Below, in pieces: positions 7,391 through 15,648 of a stretch of 64,000 nt of DNA. The stretch lies in NCBI GenBank assembly GCA_016286995.1, contig JAEEVA010000004.1, forward strand, positions 1 to 64,000, read 5' to 3'. Made by a program: the position numbers and the translations under genes. Below the pieces are notes generated by a model that saw only the letters and a program-made list of their open reading frames with translations, searched no databases and was not told where the DNA came from. The stretch is from Prevotella sp. (GTDB taxonomy: Bacteria > Bacteroidota > Bacteroidia > Bacteroidales > Bacteroidaceae). Positions within the stretch are counted from its first letter, which is position 1, and each line of letters opens with the position of its first letter.

Positions 7391-8950
7391 ATGGCAAAGC
7401 AATTAAAACAATGGCAAGGTTGGATCCTGTTTGGAGGATCAATGGCAGTGGTTTTTATCCTGGGACTGCTCGTTTCGTCGCTGATGGAGCGCAGGGCCGA
7501 GGTGGCCAGCGTGTTTAACAACAAACGTACCGTGTTTGAGGATGAAATTGTGGCCCAGAACGAGAAGTTCAAGGCCGACTATCCACGTGAGTATGAGACC
7601 TGGGCAATGACGGAGGACACCACGTTCAAATCAAAGTACAACTCGTCGCAGGAGGTGGATGTGCTCGAGCAGCGTCCTGAGATGGTGGTGCTGTGGGCTG
7701 GCTATGCCTTCTCGCGCCACTACAACACTCCTCGTGGCCACAAGCACGCCTTGGAGGACATGCGTAAGATCCTGCGTACAGGTAACCCTGGCATTGTGGT
7801 GAAGACTGCTGACGGACGTGACTCTATCGCTGTCGACATGCAGCCTGCTACGTGTTGGACGTGTAAGGGTCCGGATGTACCTCGCATGATGCGCGAACTG
7901 GGAAATGGTAAGGATCAGTTTGATCCCACTAACTTCTATGCTAAGAAGTGGAGCGAGCTGGGTGCCGAGGAGGTGAATACCATCGGCTGCTCAGACTGTC
8001 ACGATGCCCGCACGATGGATCTGCGCCCTGCACGTCCTGCGCTGTACGAGGCCTTTGCCCGTCGCGGTCTGAACGTAAAGGATGCCACCCATCAGGAGAT
8101 GCGTTCGCTGGTATGCGCACAGTGCCACGTGGAGTATTACTTCATCAAGCCTAACGATGAGAAGATTCCTGGAAAGGCTAACTATCTGGTATTCCCACAC
8201 GACAAGGGGCTGACCTGCGAGGCTGCCGAGGAATACTACGACGAGATTGGTTTCTACGACTATATCCATCCGCTATCAGGCACAAAGATTCTAAAGGCTC
8301 AGCATCCTGGTTGGGAGATGTCGCAGCACGGCATCCACGCCCAGCGCGGCGTGTCGTGTGCCGACTGCCACATGCCGTATAAGCAGGAGGGTGGCGTGAA
8401 GTTCTCTGACCACCAGATTCAGTCGCCGCTAGCCAAGATTGACCGTACCTGCCAGACCTGTCACCGTCAGGATGCCGAGGTGCTGCGTCAGAACGTCTAC
8501 GACCGTCAGGAGAAGTGCAACGAGGTGCGCAACCGTGCCGAACAGGAATTGGCCCGTGCCCACTTCGAGGCTAAGTTCATCATCGACAAGGGCGCTACCG
8601 AGGCCGAGATGGCTCCCATCCAGGCCCTGTTGCGCAAGAGCCAGTGGCGTTGGGACTATGCCATCGCCTCGCATGGTGCAACCTTCCACGCACCGCAGGA
8701 GGTTACCCGTCTGTTGTCAGCCTCTGTCGATTACGCCCAGCAGGCCCGCTTGCTGATAGCCCGCGTAGCTGCTAAGCAGGGACATACCGATGCCATCCCA
8801 GTGCCTGACTATAGCACCAAGGCAAAGGCTCAGGCCGCCATCGGTCTCGACATGCAGAAGTTGAACGAGAACAAGCAACGCTTCTTGCAGGAAATCGAGC
8901 CCAAGTGGATTGAGGAGGCGAAAAAGAGCGGAAAATTGATTATACTCTAA
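7391..8950 (+). CDS. nrfA: cytochrome c nitrite reductase catalytic subunit NrfA (ammonia-forming)
   Basis: A 519-residue pentaheme cytochrome that reduces nitrite to ammonium with six electrons in the periplasm. The catalytic heme site is the special CWTCK at residues 155-159; the other four are CxxCH at 200-204, 242-246, 323-327 and 354-358. The N-terminus has a hydrophobic segment (about residues 11-31) that serves as signal or anchor. Length and motif order fit the family. It receives electrons from NrfH just upstream. A strong terminator follows within 20 bp, so the operon appears to be nrfHA only. Confidence 0.96.
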   Translation: MAKQLKQWQGWILFGGSMAVVFILGLLVSSLMERRAEVASVFNNKRTVFEDEIVAQNEKFKADYPREYETWAMTEDTTFKSKYNSSQEVDVLEQRPEMVVLWAGYAFSRHYNTPRGHKHALEDMRKILRTGNPGIVVKTADGRDSIAVDMQPATCWTCKGPDVPRMMRELGNGKDQFDPTNFYAKKWSELGAEEVNTIGCSDCHDARTMDLRPARPALYEAFARRGLNVKDATHQEMRSLVCAQCHVEYYFIKPNDEKIPGKANYLVFPHDKGLTCEAAEEYYDEIGFYDYIHPLSGTKILKAQHPGWEMSQHGIHAQRGVSCADCHMPYKQEGGVKFSDHQIQSPLAKIDRTCQTCHRQDAEVLRQNVYDRQEKCNEVRNRAEQELARAHFEAKFIIDKGATEAEMAPIQALLRKSQWRWDYAIASHGATFHAPQEVTRLLSASVDYAQQARLLIARVAAKQGHTDAIPVPDYSTKAKAQAAIGLDMQKLNENKQRFLQEIEPKWIEEAKKSGKLIIL

Positions 8951-8969
8951 ATCTGTAAAGCATTACAGG

Positions 8970-9002
8970 AAGGCAGACCTTCAAAACGACCTGCCTTTCT
9001 TT
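8970..9002 (+). terminator. intrinsic terminator after nrfA
   Basis: AAGGCAG (8970-8976) pairs with CTGCCTT (8991-8997) around a 14-nt loop, followed by TCTTT. It lies about 20 bp after the nrfA stop and before glnA. Confidence 0.7.
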
Positions 9003-9035
9003 ATGACAAGCTAAACAAAGAATCTTCAAATAATT

Positions 9036-10541
9036 ATGGAAAACAAACATCTGAAACTGAATGCGAATCTCATTGTAGCGGCACTTCAGAAACCGGCTTC
9101 GGAATTTACGAAAGCAGACATCATCGACTATATCGTTAATAACGACATACGCATGGTGAACTTCATGTATCCTGGCGGCGACGGTAAGTTGAAGACGCTG
9201 AACTTCGTCATCAACGACCTCGACTACCTCGAGACCATCCTCACCTGCGGCGAGCGTGTCGATGGCTCCAGCCTGTTCAGCTTTATTCAGGCAGGCTCAA
9301 GCGACCTCTATGTGCTGCCCCGTTTCCGTACGGCCTTCGTCGATCCGTTTGCTGAGATTCCCACCGTGTCACTGCTCTGCTCCTATTTCGACAAGGACGG
9401 CAACCCGCTGGAGTCGTCGCCCGAATACACGCTCCACAAGGCCGCCGAGGCTTTCCGCGAGGTGACAGGTATGGAGTATCAGGCAATGGGCGAGCTGGAG
9501 TATTACGTCATCAGCGACGACGAGGAGGTGTTCCCTGCTCAGGACCAGCGCGGCTATCATGAGTCGGCACCGTATGCCAAGGCCAACGAGTTCCGCACGC
9601 AGTGTATGCAGTATATCGCACAGGCCGGAGGCCAAATTAAATACGGTCACTCTGAGGTAGGCAACTTCACCATCGACGGCAAGAATTATGAGCAGAACGA
9701 GATTGAATTTCTGCCCGTACCCGTAGAGCAGGCTGCCGACCAGTTGATGCTCGCCAAGTGGATCATCCGCAACCTCGGCTATCAGATGGGCTACGACGTG
9801 ACCTTCGCACCGAAGATTACCACTGGCAAGGCGGGCTCAGGCCTGCACATCCACATGCGGATGATGAAGGACGGCAAGAACCAGATGCTGGCTGACGGTG
9901 TACTGTCGGAGGCTGCCCGTAAGATGATAGCAGGCATGATGGACCTCGCGCCTGCCATTACCGCCTTTGGCAATAAGAATCCTACCAGCTATTTCCGTCT
10001 CGTGCCCCATCAGGAGGCTCCTACAAACGTATGCTGGGGCGACAGGAACCGCTCTGTGCTGGTACGCGTGCCGTTGGGCTGGGCTGCCGATGTGGATATG
10101 AGTTACAAGGCCAACCCCTTGGAGAAGGAAACGAAATACGACACGAGCATCAAGCAGACTGTAGAGATGCGCTCGCCCGACGGCTCTGCCGACCTCTATC
10201 AGCTGCTGGCAGGACTCTGCGTCGCCTGTCGTCACGGATTCGAGATGCCCGATGCCCTTGAGGTGGCAGAGCGCACATACGTCAATGTGAATATCCATGC
10301 CGCTGAGAATGCCGGTCGTCTGGCTACGCTCGCACAGCTCCCTGACTCCTGTGTCGCTTCTGCCGACTGTCTGGAACGCCAGCGTGCTGTTTTCGAAGAA
10401 CACCATGTCTTCTCGTCCGCTATGATAGACGGCATCATCGCCCAGCTACGGGCTTTCGACGATGTAACGCTTCGCAAGAACATCGAGGGTTATCCCGAGG
10501 AAATCAAAAAGCTCGTCACGAAACATTTCCATTGCGGATAA
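9036..10541 (+). CDS. glnA: glutamine synthetase, type I-like
   Basis: A 501-residue glutamine synthetase that makes glutamine from glutamate, ammonium and ATP in the cytoplasm. Active-site signatures include [28 protein letters not shown], the long [16 protein letters not shown] block and [15 protein letters not shown]. The protein lacks the KNLYDLPPEE-type tyrosine adenylylation segment, so control by GlnE-type adenylylation is not expected. It follows the nitrite-to-ammonium genes, which is suggestive for ammonium assimilation, but a terminator separates them. The three terminal residues before the stop lie 13 bp upstream of a rubredoxin remnant. Confidence 0.93.
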   Translation: MENKHLKLNANLIVAALQKPASEFTKADIIDYIVNNDIRMVNFMYPGGDGKLKTLNFVINDLDYLETILTCGERVDGSSLFSFIQAGSSDLYVLPRFRTAFVDPFAEIPTVSLLCSYFDKDGNPLESSPEYTLHKAAEAFREVTGMEYQAMGELEYYVISDDEEVFPAQDQRGYHESAPYAKANEFRTQCMQYIAQAGGQIKYGHSEVGNFTIDGKNYEQNEIEFLPVPVEQAADQLMLAKWIIRNLGYQMGYDVTFAPKITTGKAGSGLHIHMRMMKDGKNQMLADGVLSEAARKMIAGMMDLAPAITAFGNKNPTSYFRLVPHQEAPTNVCWGDRNRSVLVRVPLGWAADVDMSYKANPLEKETKYDTSIKQTVEMRSPDGSADLYQLLAGLCVACRHGFEMPDALEVAERTYVNVNIHAAENAGRLATLAQLPDSCVASADCLERQRAVFEEHHVFSSAMIDGIIAQLRAFDDVTLRKNIEGYPEEIKKLVTKHFHCG

Positions 10542-10552
10542 CACTGCGTTCA

Positions 10553-10663
10553 AGACGTGGGGAAGGGCAGAATATTCCTCCAGGCACTCCCTTTGAGGAA
10601 CTGCCCGACGACTGGCGTTGTCCCCGTTGCAAGCAGCCGAAGTCGAAGTTTAACCCGGCTTAG
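10553..10663 (+). pseudogene. rubredoxin remnant (C-terminal half only)
   Basis: The frame ending in TAG at 10661-10663 reads [20 protein letters not shown] and then [12 protein letters not shown], an exact rubredoxin-type second half: [11 protein letters not shown] followed by one CPxC iron-binding knuckle. The first half with the other CxxC knuckle is missing, there is no start codon in frame before glnA's stop, and the frame runs back into glnA out of phase. It is best read as a deletion remnant that joined rubredoxin to the end of glnA. Confidence 0.75.
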
Positions 10664-10676
10664 CGCAAGTACAAAA

Positions 10677-10714
10677 GAGAACGCCACACTCTCAAAGAGA
10701 GAACGCCACACTTT
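10677..10714. repeat. 15-bp direct repeat pair next to the hairpin
   Basis: AGAGAACGCCACACT occurs twice within this stretch, separated by a few bases (CTCAAAG between copies). It lies just before the 27-nt perfect palindrome at 10719-10745. No gene reads through it convincingly. Confidence 0.6.
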
Positions 10715-10718
10715 GCAC

Positions 10719-10745
10719 CTGACCGCCATCAGTGATGGCGGTCAG
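10719..10745. repeat. perfect 13-bp palindrome around one central G
   Basis: CTGACCGCCATCA, one G, then TGATGGCGGTCAG. As DNA this is a symmetric site; as RNA it would be a very stable hairpin in either direction. No T-run follows on either strand, so it is not a standard terminator. It overlaps the stop codon of the truncated minus-strand ORF at 10742-10804. Confidence 0.8.
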
Positions 10746-10804
10746 CTTGAACGTGCCTTGTTCTGGCGCATACCCAGACGGATTTGAATTTGATTTTTTG
10801 CCAT
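10742..10804 (-). pseudogene. 20-codon truncated gene start, possibly an HU-like DNA-binding protein
   Basis: On the minus strand an ATG at 10804 opens the 20-residue frame MAKNQIQIRLGMRQNKARSS and then a TGA. From memory this resembles the N-terminus of the HU-like DNA-binding family common in Bacteroidales (often in repeated HU-like/small-peptide/amidase cassettes); I could not check this. It is preceded by a promoter-like element and a long leader, which suggests the 5' end of a real gene whose body was lost next to the palindrome. Confidence 0.4.
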
Positions 10805-10953
10805 AATGAATTTTACAATTAGTTTGACATAATGTTAATTTTGGTCTAATTCTTAGTGCTGGCGGCATGGTGGCTCGGAGCGACCAGCCTGCTCTCTTTA
10901 AGTTTGCGCCCCTTACTCTCGGAGTTAGTGCCAAGCACGCTGTTTCGACGGTG
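10805..10953 (-). ncRNA. putative structured 5' leader of the truncated gene
   Basis: About 150 nt between a promoter-like element and the ATG at 10804. The segment is GC-rich near its 5' half (minus-strand TGCTTGGCACTAACTCC..., GCGCAAACTTAAAG...), in contrast with the AT-rich 3' part, and contains several short complementary stretches. A 108-codon open frame covers it on the same strand but looks like chance translation of a conserved RNA. This is inference only. Confidence 0.3.
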
Positions 10954-10984
10954 CAAAGTTCGGAACTATTTTTGATATATGCAA
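10954..10984 (-). promoter_or_regulatory. promoter-like element before the leader
   Basis: Minus-strand TTG (10982-10984), 20 bp, then GAACTTTG (10954-10961), one mismatch from TAnnTTTG. Spacing is correct. Confidence 0.45.
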
Positions 10985-11038
10985 GCGACTTTTTCGCCGT
11001 TCCTCGCGCGGCACACAAGTGCGTACCGCGCGCTCTAA

Positions 11039-11210
11039 TTTTTTACATTTTTACATTTTACATTTTACGATAAGCGATAATGCTATTGGACAATAATAAT
11101 AATTATATATATAATATATATAATTATTATTATTGAACCTTTTTATACAGCGACGCTGGAAAATGCAAAATGGCTTATCGTAAAATGTAAAAATGTAAAA
11201 ATGTAAAAAA
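11039..11210. repeat. nested palindrome, 172 bp; MITE-like
   Basis: The outer arms, 11039-11075 and 11173-11210, are inverted copies (TTTTTTACATTTTTACATTT... ending ACGATAAGC) that differ by a single T. Inside them lies a second, perfect palindrome at 11091-11135, with 22-bp arms made of CAATAATAATAATTATATAT... around one central base. The structure contains no ORF. It ends 4 bp before the presumed left end of the IS3 element. Size, terminal inverted repeats and lack of coding capacity fit a miniature inverted-repeat element. Confidence 0.75.
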
Positions 11211-11232
11211 CAGTGCCTTTTCCTGAATAAGG

Positions 11233-11417
11233 TTGACTTTTTTTAGCCTTTATTTTTTAACACTTGACTACCCATACGGATTTAGTTGACTTCCTGCCCC
11301 AGTAAAGTTGACTACTTTTACTGAAGTGGATGACTCTTTTCCTAAGAACGTTGACTTCCGACGGATATTGTTGACTTTTCATCTTTTTTTGTTTACTTTA
11401 TACTGAAAAGGTTGACT
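11233..11417 (+). repeat. array of nine TTGACT-type iterons at about 21-bp spacing
   Basis: TTGACT or one-mismatch versions start at 11233, 11264, 11286, 11308, 11330 (ATGACT), 11351, 11371, 11392 (TTTACT) and 11412. After the first gap of 31 bp, spacings are 22, 22, 22, 21, 20, 21 and 20 bp, close to two turns of B-DNA. The motif equals the inner part of the terminal inverted repeat. The innermost copy, with TACTGAAAAGGTTGACTC, is almost identical to the right-end repeat. The array occupies the space between the left end and the OrfB stop codon. Confidence 0.8.
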
Positions 11418-12269
11418 CTACCACATGCGCTGCTGCTCACCATGTTCTTTATGCGCCTTTGACGGTGCCTTCATGCCAATGCTGGAGTGCGGGCGTAAAT
11501 CATTGTAGAATGCGATGAACGAAGAGATGCGCTCCCGTGCGTCGTCTATTGTCTTGAAACGTCGCTCGCGGTAGATAACCTCCGTCTTGATAGTGCCGTT
11601 CACGCGCTCTGCGATGGCGTTGTCCGTGGGCTTGTAGTCCTCCGTCATTGAGATTCGGATGCCGTACCTCTTCAATTCCTCCGTATAGGCGTTACAGCAG
11701 TACTGTACGCCCCTGTCAGAGTGATGGACAAGCTCTCTGAGTTCATCGGCAGTAGCCTGTCCTGCGGCCATCCTGAGGGCCTCCAGTGTATTTTCTGCCT
11801 CCAGCGTGTCAGACAGGCACCAGCCCACGATTTTACGTGAATACGCGTCAGTGACCAGGTGCAGGTAGCAACATCCGTCCATCAGGTCGATGTATGTGAT
11901 GTCGCTCACCCACAGCTGGTTAGGCCGCGTGGGGATGAAGCCGCGAATAAGGTTCCTGTACTTATGGTAGCGGTGGTTCGAGTTCGTCGTGTGACGGGGT
12001 TTGGGACGGGGCAGCATCAGCCTGAACTGGCGCATGATGCCGCGGAAGGCGTCACGTCCGGGAACCCAGTCGTCCTGGAACATCCCCTTTACCATGAGCC
12101 ACAGTTTGTAATATCCGATCCCAGGATCCATCTTGCGTATCTCCGTGACGGCGTCTATTATACGCATCAGGCGCCTGACCTGCTCCGCCTCATGGCGCTT
12201 GTTCTTGTAATAGGCCTGCTTTGTATGGCCAAACAGTCTGCAGCAATACTCGATAGTATAGCCGAGCAT
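11418..12269 (-). CDS. IS3-family transposase OrfB (DDE integrase core)
   Basis: 283 residues from the first ATG, although the natural product is probably an OrfAB fusion that begins in OrfA. It has an N-terminal HTH_21-like region (YCCRLFGHTKQAYYK) and an rve integrase core with the catalytic residues in VSDITYID, HHSDRG and the glutamate of AERVNG. The frame upstream of the ATG (...AVERLCG) is also typical OrfB sequence, supporting frameshift fusion. It catalyses cut and copy-out transposition of the element. No internal stop or deletion was seen, so it may be active. Confidence 0.9.
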   Translation of the reverse strand: MLGYTIEYCCRLFGHTKQAYYKNKRHEAEQVRRLMRIIDAVTEIRKMDPGIGYYKLWLMVKGMFQDDWVPGRDAFRGIMRQFRLMLPRPKPRHTTNSNHRYHKYRNLIRGFIPTRPNQLWVSDITYIDLMDGCCYLHLVTDAYSRKIVGWCLSDTLEAENTLEALRMAAGQATADELRELVHHSDRGVQYCCNAYTEELKRYGIRISMTEDYKPTDNAIAERVNGTIKTEVIYRERRFKTIDDARERISSFIAFYNDLRPHSSIGMKAPSKAHKEHGEQQRMW

Positions 12270-12283
12270 GCCGCACAGGCGCT

Positions 12284-12688
12284 CTACTGCTTGGCCCCAG
12301 ATTTTTTTCGGATCTTCAGACCCTGCTCCTCGGCGATGTCTATCAGCGTGTTGAGCGCAAGTACCTTGTCCTTACTGAATTTCAAGTCCTTTTCCAGCTT
12401 CGCTATCTGCTTCTGCTGGGCCTCAATGAGCGCAGACATGGCTGCGACATCCATCGGCGTTTCTTCCTTCTTTGCCATATCACTGTCCGTTTGAATGATT
12501 TCCGGCTGCAAAGATGCACATTTTTCGTGAATTTCCAAAGGACTTAGGCAAGAATGTATCCAAGAAGATAGCATTTGAACATTTGGAAGGTTGTATTTCA
12601 ACGCAATTTCCTTCCTTGACTTACCACTTTGCATGTACTCGATGCAAATACTGCGCTTCAAAGCGCGACTGAATTTTTGTCTACTCAT
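12284..12688 (-). CDS. IS3-family transposase OrfA (helix-turn-helix)
   Basis: 134 residues. The N-terminal half is a helix-turn-helix of the HTH_8/transposase_8 type (KFSRALKRSICIEYMQSGKS, then a YNLP recognition region); residues about 80-125 form a leucine-zipper-like coiled coil (ALIEAQQKQIAKLEKDL). It binds the IS ends, and alone can act as a repressor in this family. Its final codons contain A_AAA_AAA (12302-12308), the classic slippery heptamer for -1 frameshifting into OrfB. Confidence 0.85.
   Translation of the reverse strand: MSRQKFSRALKRSICIEYMQSGKSRKEIALKYNLPNVQMLSSWIHSCLSPLEIHEKCASLQPEIIQTDSDMAKKEETPMDVAAMSALIEAQQKQIAKLEKDLKFSKDKVLALNTLIDIAEEQGLKIRKKSGAKQ
12302..12308 (-). promoter_or_regulatory. 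programmed -1 frameshift site between OrfA and OrfB
   Basis: On the minus strand the OrfA codons CGA AAA AAA contain A_AAA_AAA. OrfB is in the -1 frame relative to OrfA and is open through this point; the OrfA stop lies 18 nt beyond. This is the standard arrangement in IS3 elements. Confidence 0.75.
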
Positions 12689-12895
12689 AACTATAATGAC
12701 TTTAAATATTTAACATTTAAGGCCTTATATGAGTCAACCTATTTCAGTACAAGACAGTCTAATGCAACGGAGCAAATAGGCTATTGTCACGGTCTAAACG
12801 TTGGTTTTGATGTCATTGAACGTCGCCAGCCTTGGAATGGGCCGCCCCGTTTCATGTTGAAAACAACCTAAAGAGACAATTTCTTTCCCGTTTTA

Positions 12896-12927
12896 TTTGC
12901 ATAAGTCAAAATAAGTTTGTACTTTTG
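12896..12927 (+). promoter_or_regulatory. promoter of the secreted Ig-like protein
   Basis: TTTG at 12896-12899, 20 bp, TACTTTTG at 12920-12927: a full match to the Bacteroidetes consensus. It supports the ATG at 12970 over earlier in-frame codons that lie upstream of the transcript start. Confidence 0.75.
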
Positions 12928-12969
12928 CAAGGCAATATGGATTTATTACTAACAAAACTTTATACAATT

Positions 12970-15588
12970 ATGAGAAATTCTACTTTTCTAAAATCATTCC
13001 TTCTGCTATGCGCCCTCATAGTAGGAGCTGGAACGAGTTGGGCAGCAGATCCAGAATTTACTCTTGACTTCACTAGTGCTTGGACGGCAGCCGAAGATAA
13101 TAGTGACGGTGAAAAGGTGTTTACCAAGGGTGATTATACTATATCTGGCAAAGGAAGTGCTAATTTTAAATTTAATTCAGGCTATTTTATCTTTGGAAAG
13201 AATGGTGCCTATATAAAATTACCCAAAGTTAATTTCGATGTCGAGAAGATTGAGGTTGTTGGAAATTCCACAGCTTCTGCTAGTGTTATTCATAATATAT
13301 TTGTTGGTGATGCAGCAGTGAGTACCGCTGTTACAGGACTTCAAGGAACAACAAGTACATTTAATATAAACAGCAGCTATCAAGCAGCAAATACACAATA
13401 CATATTGAAAATTACTTCTAACCATAACGCCCAAATTACCCATGTCAAATATTACAAAAAGGTCTCTTCTGGCGAACCTGAGACAGTTGTGATGCCGACT
13501 GAGGGTGTCGAAGACTGGAATGTGACGTCTGGCCAGTATCAGTTGGGTGGTAGTTGGACAGACGTTCCGACGACAGAACCTGCAAAGGTGGCTTTCGATG
13601 GCGATGACGTGTATATTCAGATGACCGTTTCTGAGATAACTCTGACTATCAAAGGTGTAAAATCTGGCAATACGGTGACATTCCCCAAGAATCAGACTGT
13701 TCCTTATTTGATGACGTTGTATTTGATGGGTACAAGCGACGGTACAACTGCTTCAGATATTGTTTTCAGCTATGATTCTGGAACAAAAAAGTTAACGCAG
13801 ACAACCCAGATTGTTGCAAGCATGGCAGCGGATGGTGTTGCAAGTGCTATGGCTGCCATAAAGGATATTGTACTGCAGAAGGCAGCATCTGCATCCACAA
13901 CCATCTACTCATGGAATGGTAATGGGTCAACAACTACGGCAAACGAGACTGGCGGAACAGCTTTAGCAAAAGGAGAAAACAGTAATATTGCAGTTGGCGT
14001 TTCCCAAAAAGGCAATTACTGTTTCAAATTGAACAAGGGATTCTCAAATGCTTATTACGTTGAAATTACCCTTGACCAAACCTTGGCAGGTGGGGAAACT
14101 ATTACTATCGGTGCATTCCGTACTTCTGAAACTAGTGCTACATTAGGTGTTGATTTTGGCACCACATCAACACAGAGCTTAAATAATAATACAGACGTCT
14201 TGACAAATAATGGAACTCCTACAGATTGGGAATTTACTGTTCCTGCAGCTGCTGCCGGAAGTAATAAAATACGCCTTTATAGAAATTCTGGAAGCACTGG
14301 CATGTGGGTATCAAAAGTTGTTGTTACCGCAGAGAGTTCTGGTTCGGGGACAGATGCCACATGGTCGTTAAATCCAACTTCAGCTACAGTTTATACTGGT
14401 GAGAGTACAACACTGCAATTAACGACAGACTATGATGGTGAGCTTACTTTCACATCAAACGATGAGTCCATTGCAACAGTCAGCTATGATTCTTCCTCAA
14501 AGGTAATCACGGTCTCTGGCGTGGCAGTAGGAGAGACAACCGTCTCGGTTACCGGTGCAGCAACCGCCACATATAATGCCATCAACAAGATTTTTGCCGT
14601 AACAGTTAATCATGCAGAATTGGAAAGTAACTTTATAGACGTGATGGGCCCATTAGGATATTCTTATTTTGGTCTTAAACCAGAAGGTGAAAATACCTAC
14701 GCACAACCCGATGTTACTTCAACTGACAAGACTGACAGCTATGGTCTTAAGATATCAATTGCTAAGGCGGAGGGAGCCACACTACCACGTTTTGACTCAG
14801 ACTATACACGCTTCTATAAAAACAATACGTTAACTGTTACAGCACCTACGGGCAGTTACATTACTAAAATTGTGTTTGTAGAACCTGCTTCTGGCGCACA
14901 ATGGAAAGGAACGATGACTGTTGTAGAGGGTGAATATGTAAACTCTGAAAAGACATGGTATGCAACATCTACGGGTGTAACATCAGTTGTGTTTACAGGA
15001 AAAGATGACACTAACCGTATCGGTAGTGTTAAGGTTTATCTGATGGCTACTTCTATTCAAGCTACCGTCACCGCTGCCGGTTGGGCCACATGGGTGGCTC
15101 CTGTAGATGTGACTGTTCCCTCTGGCGTTGAGGCTTATGCCGTTGCGTTGAATGGTAATAAGACATCGTTGACAGCTCTGACCGACATTCCTGCTGGTAC
15201 GCCGGTGCTGCTGAAGAACGAAGATACGTTCCAATTCCCTCTTGCTACGACAACTCCTGCTGCTGTGACAACAGCTCTCAAGGTCAGCGACGGTACTGGT
15301 GTTGCAAATGCATATGTATTGGCAAAGCCGGCAGGTCATGAAATTGGATTCTACAAATGGACTGACGCCCAAGCTCTTCCTGCAGGTAAGGTTTACTTGG
15401 TATATCCTGGCACTTCTGCTCCTGACTTCATCAGTCTGGATGGTGATGCAACAGATATCAGTGAAAAGGTAACGGTCATTAGTGAACAATTTGCTACCGA
15501 TCCCGTCTACAACCTCAACGGCCAGCGCGTTGCCCAGCCCACGAAGGGTCTCTACATCGTGAATGGCAAAAAAGTCATTATAAAATGA
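12970..15588 (+). CDS. large secreted protein with bacterial Ig-like domain and Prevotella-type C-terminal tail
   Basis: 872 residues from the ATG at 12970, beginning with a clear signal peptide that ends near GAGTSWA. The body consists of beta-sandwich-like, Thr/Ser-rich segments; residues about 464-556 form a BIG_2-like Ig fold (SLNPTSATVYTGESTTLQL ... ITVSGVAVGETTVSV). The last 40 residues (YNLNGQRVAQPTKGLYIVNG then KKVIIK) match the tail repeated on many Prevotella surface proteins and resembling a type IX secretion sorting domain. The type IX components gldM and gldN occur elsewhere in the window. No catalytic motif was recognised; adhesion or glycan binding is an inference. The gene has its own strong promoter next to the IS end. 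Confidence 0.75.
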   Translation: MRNSTFLKSFLLLCALIVGAGTSWAADPEFTLDFTSAWTAAEDNSDGEKVFTKGDYTISGKGSANFKFNSGYFIFGKNGAYIKLPKVNFDVEKIEVVGNSTASASVIHNIFVGDAAVSTAVTGLQGTTSTFNINSSYQAANTQYILKITSNHNAQITHVKYYKKVSSGEPETVVMPTEGVEDWNVTSGQYQLGGSWTDVPTTEPAKVAFDGDDVYIQMTVSEITLTIKGVKSGNTVTFPKNQTVPYLMTLYLMGTSDGTTASDIVFSYDSGTKKLTQTTQIVASMAADGVASAMAAIKDIVLQKAASASTTIYSWNGNGSTTTANETGGTALAKGENSNIAVGVSQKGNYCFKLNKGFSNAYYVEITLDQTLAGGETITIGAFRTSETSATLGVDFGTTSTQSLNNNTDVLTNNGTPTDWEFTVPAAAAGSNKIRLYRNSGSTGMWVSKVVVTAESSGSGTDATWSLNPTSATVYTGESTTLQLTTDYDGELTFTSNDESIATVSYDSSSKVITVSGVAVGETTVSVTGAATATYNAINKIFAVTVNHAELESNFIDVMGPLGYSYFGLKPEGENTYAQPDVTSTDKTDSYGLKISIAKAEGATLPRFDSDYTRFYKNNTLTVTAPTGSYITKIVFVEPASGAQWKGTMTVVEGEYVNSEKTWYATSTGVTSVVFTGKDDTNRIGSVKVYLMATSIQATVTAAGWATWVAPVDVTVPSGVEAYAVALNGNKTSLTALTDIPAGTPVLLKNEDTFQFPLATTTPAAVTTALKVSDGTGVANAYVLAKPAGHEIGFYKWTDAQALPAGKVYLVYPGTSAPDFISLDGDATDISEKVTVISEQFATDPVYNLNGQRVAQPTKGLYIVNGKKVIIK

Positions 15589-15648
15589 TATTCGTGGATA
15601 AAAATAAAAGTCAATTAAGATAATTCGTTTCAAAAAAGAATAGAAGAT

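Larger units (their letters stand above)
11214..12756 (-). mobile_element. IS3-family insertion sequence, about 1.54 kb
   Basis: The transposase reads on the minus strand as OrfA (12284-12688) and OrfB (11418-12269) joined by a predicted -1 frameshift. The presumed ends are imperfect inverted repeats: TGCCTTTTCCTGAATAAGG then TTGACT at the left, and on the other strand TGTCTTGTACTGAAATAGG then TTGACT at the right. Both begin with 5'-TG as usual for IS3. I see no clear target duplication (flanks CAG and GTC), so the exact ends are uncertain by a few bases. The left end also carries an array of TTGACT motifs. Both frames look intact. Confidence 0.75.

Noticed and set aside
10692..11018. 108-codon minus-strand frame over the leader region
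   Set aside because: It starts upstream of the predicted promoter, has no recognisable domain and covers the putative leader RNA and the palindrome; judged chance translation of a conserved non-coding segment.
11233..11417. Possible CRISPR array (regular TTGACT repeats)
   Set aside because: Repeats are only six bases, spacing is 20-22 bp and they belong to an IS end; there are no cas genes.
12757..12871. Open frame ending GLNVGFDVIERRQPWNGPPR, to the right of the IS
   Set aside because: It runs from inside the IS across its end, has no start of its own and ends just before the next promoter. It could be the stump of a gene hit by the IS, but I cannot identify it, so it is not listed as a gene.
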